A stretch of DNA of 64,000 bases from Macropodus opercularis (taxonomy: Eukaryota; Chordata; Actinopteri; Anabantiformes; Osphronemidae): positions 14,182,001-14,246,000 of the forward strand of contig CM061109.1 of NCBI GenBank assembly GCA_030770545.1, given 5' to 3'. Position numbers and translations under genes: made by a program. Of this stretch, positions 61,742-64,000 are shown piece by piece. Positions within the stretch are counted from its first letter, which is position 1. Every line of letters starts with the position of its first letter. The notes under the pieces are model-generated. The model was not told the origin of the DNA. It was given only the letters and a program-made list of their open reading frames with translations, and did not search any database.

Positions 61742-63361
61742 ATGGAGGAATTTTACAGATGTTTGGGCATCAGGAAGAAGTTGCTGTGTTTCTTGTGTAT
61801 TTTCTCAGCTGCAGGTAAAATTAACTTACAAACTCACTGTGACAACAATTTAGTTTGTTTATTTTGTTTGACATGTTAGAAAATATGGATATATTAAATT
61901 TCTGATTACTGCCAAACAACATACAGTCATTTACAATTAGATCTGTTTGGATTAAAAAAGTTTAATGTCACTGAACGTGACGTGTCAACTAACGAGCTTT
62001 AGAAGAGCTTTGTTACCTTTACACTGATCTATGAAGCGGTTTCCTGTTTCCATGCTACATGTTAAGCAGAGCTCACTGACTGGTGGTTGTAGATGCTCAG
62101 TGATAATATATTGAAGTAAATAAAACGTTTCTCAACATGCAAACTGATTCCTTTAGGTGTAGTTTAACACGGTGACTCTCTTTCATTTGATCTGTTCCTC
62201 TCACAGAAGCAAACCGCACCATGAAGGTTGTTGGCAGTGAAGTGACGCTGCCTTGTAGGAACGAGTCACTGAACTCACTCACTCAACTCACATGGACGAT
62301 GAATGGGATTCTCCTGTTCAGCTACGCTCCACAGAAACCCCTACACACTGCTCCAAAGGCCCAGGACCTGACCCTAAACATGTCTCTGTCGGAGGATCGG
62401 CTGTACGAACTGATCATAGAGAGAGTGGACAAGTCTCACACTGGAAACTACACCTGTGAAAGCAGCACATCAGCAGGAGCGTTGGAACAGAGATGGCAGC
62501 TAATAATCACAGGTGTGTGGATCAGACCTGACCTACACTCAGTGTGATGTAAAAACAGAGGATGTGGGTTTGCTTTATATTCCATCTGTATTTGTTAAAT
62601 AGAGCAGAGCTGAGCATTGCTCTCCCACTAACCACAGTCATTCATGGCAGCAAGAAAACGACAGTTTATTTAGACCAGTCACATGTTACAGCTATATTTT
62701 AATATCTGCAATATTTTAAAACCTAATTTATCTGAACTATATATTAAATGAAGTCTAGTCTTATTCTAACACAACTGAAAAATATCTCACATTTTAAAGT
62801 TACTTTCTTCCAGATGCTGATCAAGCAGAAGAGACAAATCCATTGATTCTAGTGGCTGTTATTGTTCCCTGCGTTTGTTGTCTGATTTTTATATTCAGTT
62901 TGACGATCATGCGAAGACGCTGCAAATCTCAGGCAGAGTAAGTTGGACGAGCCTCCAGTCAACCTTTAACACATCTGACAGTGGTTTACAGATAAACTAC
63001 ATGTTACTCTCTCTTACAGAAACAGTTCGTCTCCAACGGCAGAGGTGAGAAGAATAATTATGAAGCTGGTTCAATTTGACAGCAACTGAAATGGGGTTTT
63101 CAGCTCAGTCACTAGGCTCATTTAGGAGGGTTTTTACTACTGAGGTGGATATTTAAGTTGAGAAACGTTTACCTGCACAATCTCCAACTATAGGAAGCAA
63201 AGTGAATTAAAGGCACATTTGTTTGTGAGATCGTTGCTTCTCTGTCTCCCTGTACACTGACACTGTTTCCTCTGTTCTATTGTTTCTTGTAGCAAAAGGA
63301 AATAGAGACGATTTATGAAAACTATCTGGAAGTTGATGGTGGCTGTCGTCTACAAACGTGA
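61742..63361 (+). CDS. B2: long-tailed single-IgV membrane receptor
   Basis: Exons 61742-61814, 62207-62512, 62814-62937, 63020-63044 and 63293-63361 join in phase for 198 residues. Layout is as in B1: signal peptide 1-24, V domain with Cys41, Trp54 and Cys108, uncharged membrane segment followed by RRR. The tail reads ETIYENYLEV, so Tyr184 keeps the Y-E-N pattern and a second tyrosine (Tyr187) with Leu-Glu-Val is added, where B1 has Cys. The tail then ends early at GGCRLQT. The resemblance to the IYVNY tail segment of CD226 is notable but is an inference. It is the best-preserved receptor copy. A further nectin-like gene is expected to the right, outside the window. Confidence 0.78.
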
Positions 63362-64000
63362 GATCTGACTTCAGATATTTGTTTCAAGGCCACTGTCGCA
63401 TGTTTAAGCAGCTGCAAAGAAACATAGACGACATCAGTACAAATTCATAATACAGTGCAACTCAAAGATCACAATTTAAAAAACAAAGCCTGGATGAGAT
63501 GCAGAGGTTTCTGTTATTAATATAAACATTTCATATGTTGTCACAGATACATGAGTATGACGACATATGAGTTTCCATGTGTTAAAGTAGCTTAAATCCG
63601 TTCATAGAGGTTTACGCTTTATGTGTAGGCTGCAGGAGAAATGTTGGTGAGACAATAGAAACTAACAACTAATGTTCTTTTTTATCTGTTATTATGATTC
63701 ACATGTTAAGTGAATGTTAAGTGAACATACTAATTATCTCTACAAAACTCTGTTTACATTAATCAGTAATACTTTTCTTCAGAGAGAGTGTTTAGTATAT
63801 ATAATACCTCATTTTGCCAGCGGCTATTGTTAACGTTGTTTAAACACTGTCTGTTTGCATTTATTAAAATAAACATAATGTGTTAACTGCTCATGAAGAA
63901 AACGTGGACTGTGGTTTTCTTAGCATTTAGGACAGAGTCAGGCTGGTGACTCTAGATGTAAAATAAGCTAAACTCAGCTGAGCTAAGACCAATAGACAGA

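Larger units (their letters stand above)
58770..64000. repeat. Segmental duplication block 1, right copy (A2+B2)
   Basis: Counterpart of 38745-45580, running to the window edge. It lacks the LINE found in the left copy and the A-type V exon. Confidence 0.85.

Noticed and set aside
38745..64000. Simple assembly artefact (two haplotypes joined in tandem)
   Set aside because: Not excluded, but the copies differ by the LINE insertion, the V-exon deletion, the lost exons of C and long non-shared junction sequence, which fits true tandem paralogues better.

Overview
The window is vertebrate nuclear DNA and almost certainly from a ray-finned (teleost) fish. Genes are split by short GT-AG introns. 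Four recognisable genes, bcl9, acp6, gja5 and gja8, lie in the order and grouping known from human 1q21.1. LINE, SINE and hAT fragments typical of fish genomes are scattered through the rest. All exon joins given here were read by eye from splice sites and reading phase, with no transcript support.

Layout. 1-10.7 kb: bcl9 on the plus strand, eight coding exons, a Wnt co-activator scaffold. 11.0-15.8 kb: acp6 on the minus strand, convergent with bcl9, ten coding exons, a mitochondrial lysophosphatidic acid phosphatase. 16.4-18.7 kb: gja5 (connexin 40-type), single coding exon, minus strand. 18.7-34.9 kb: a long stretch with no convincing gene, holding a C-rich minisatellite (about 19.3-19.8 kb) and a 29-bp near-perfect inverted repeat (about 25.2 kb). 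34.9-38.2 kb: gja8 (connexin 50-type lens connexin), plus strand.

38.7-64.0 kb: a tandemly duplicated immunoglobulin-superfamily cluster. Plus-strand genes encode small single-V-domain membrane receptors in two forms. Type A has a very short tail and charged residues at its membrane segment. Type B has a longer tail with a Tyr-Glu-Asn motif. Minus-strand genes encode three-Ig-domain, nectin/PVR-like membrane proteins. The order is A1, B1, N1(-), C (a decayed B), N2(-, frameshifted), A2 (V exon deleted), B2. Two large repeat blocks explain this: about 38.7-45.6 kb repeats at 58.8-64.0 kb, and about 45.8-50.4 kb repeats at 53.2-58.0 kb. The cluster probably runs on past the right edge.

The most interesting reading is that the cluster interleaves V-type receptors with nectin/PVR-like proteins. 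This resembles the CD226/TIGIT/CD96-nectin recognition system, but physically linked, expanding, and diversifying at single V-domain sites. That relation is inferred from motifs and gene order; no database search was possible.
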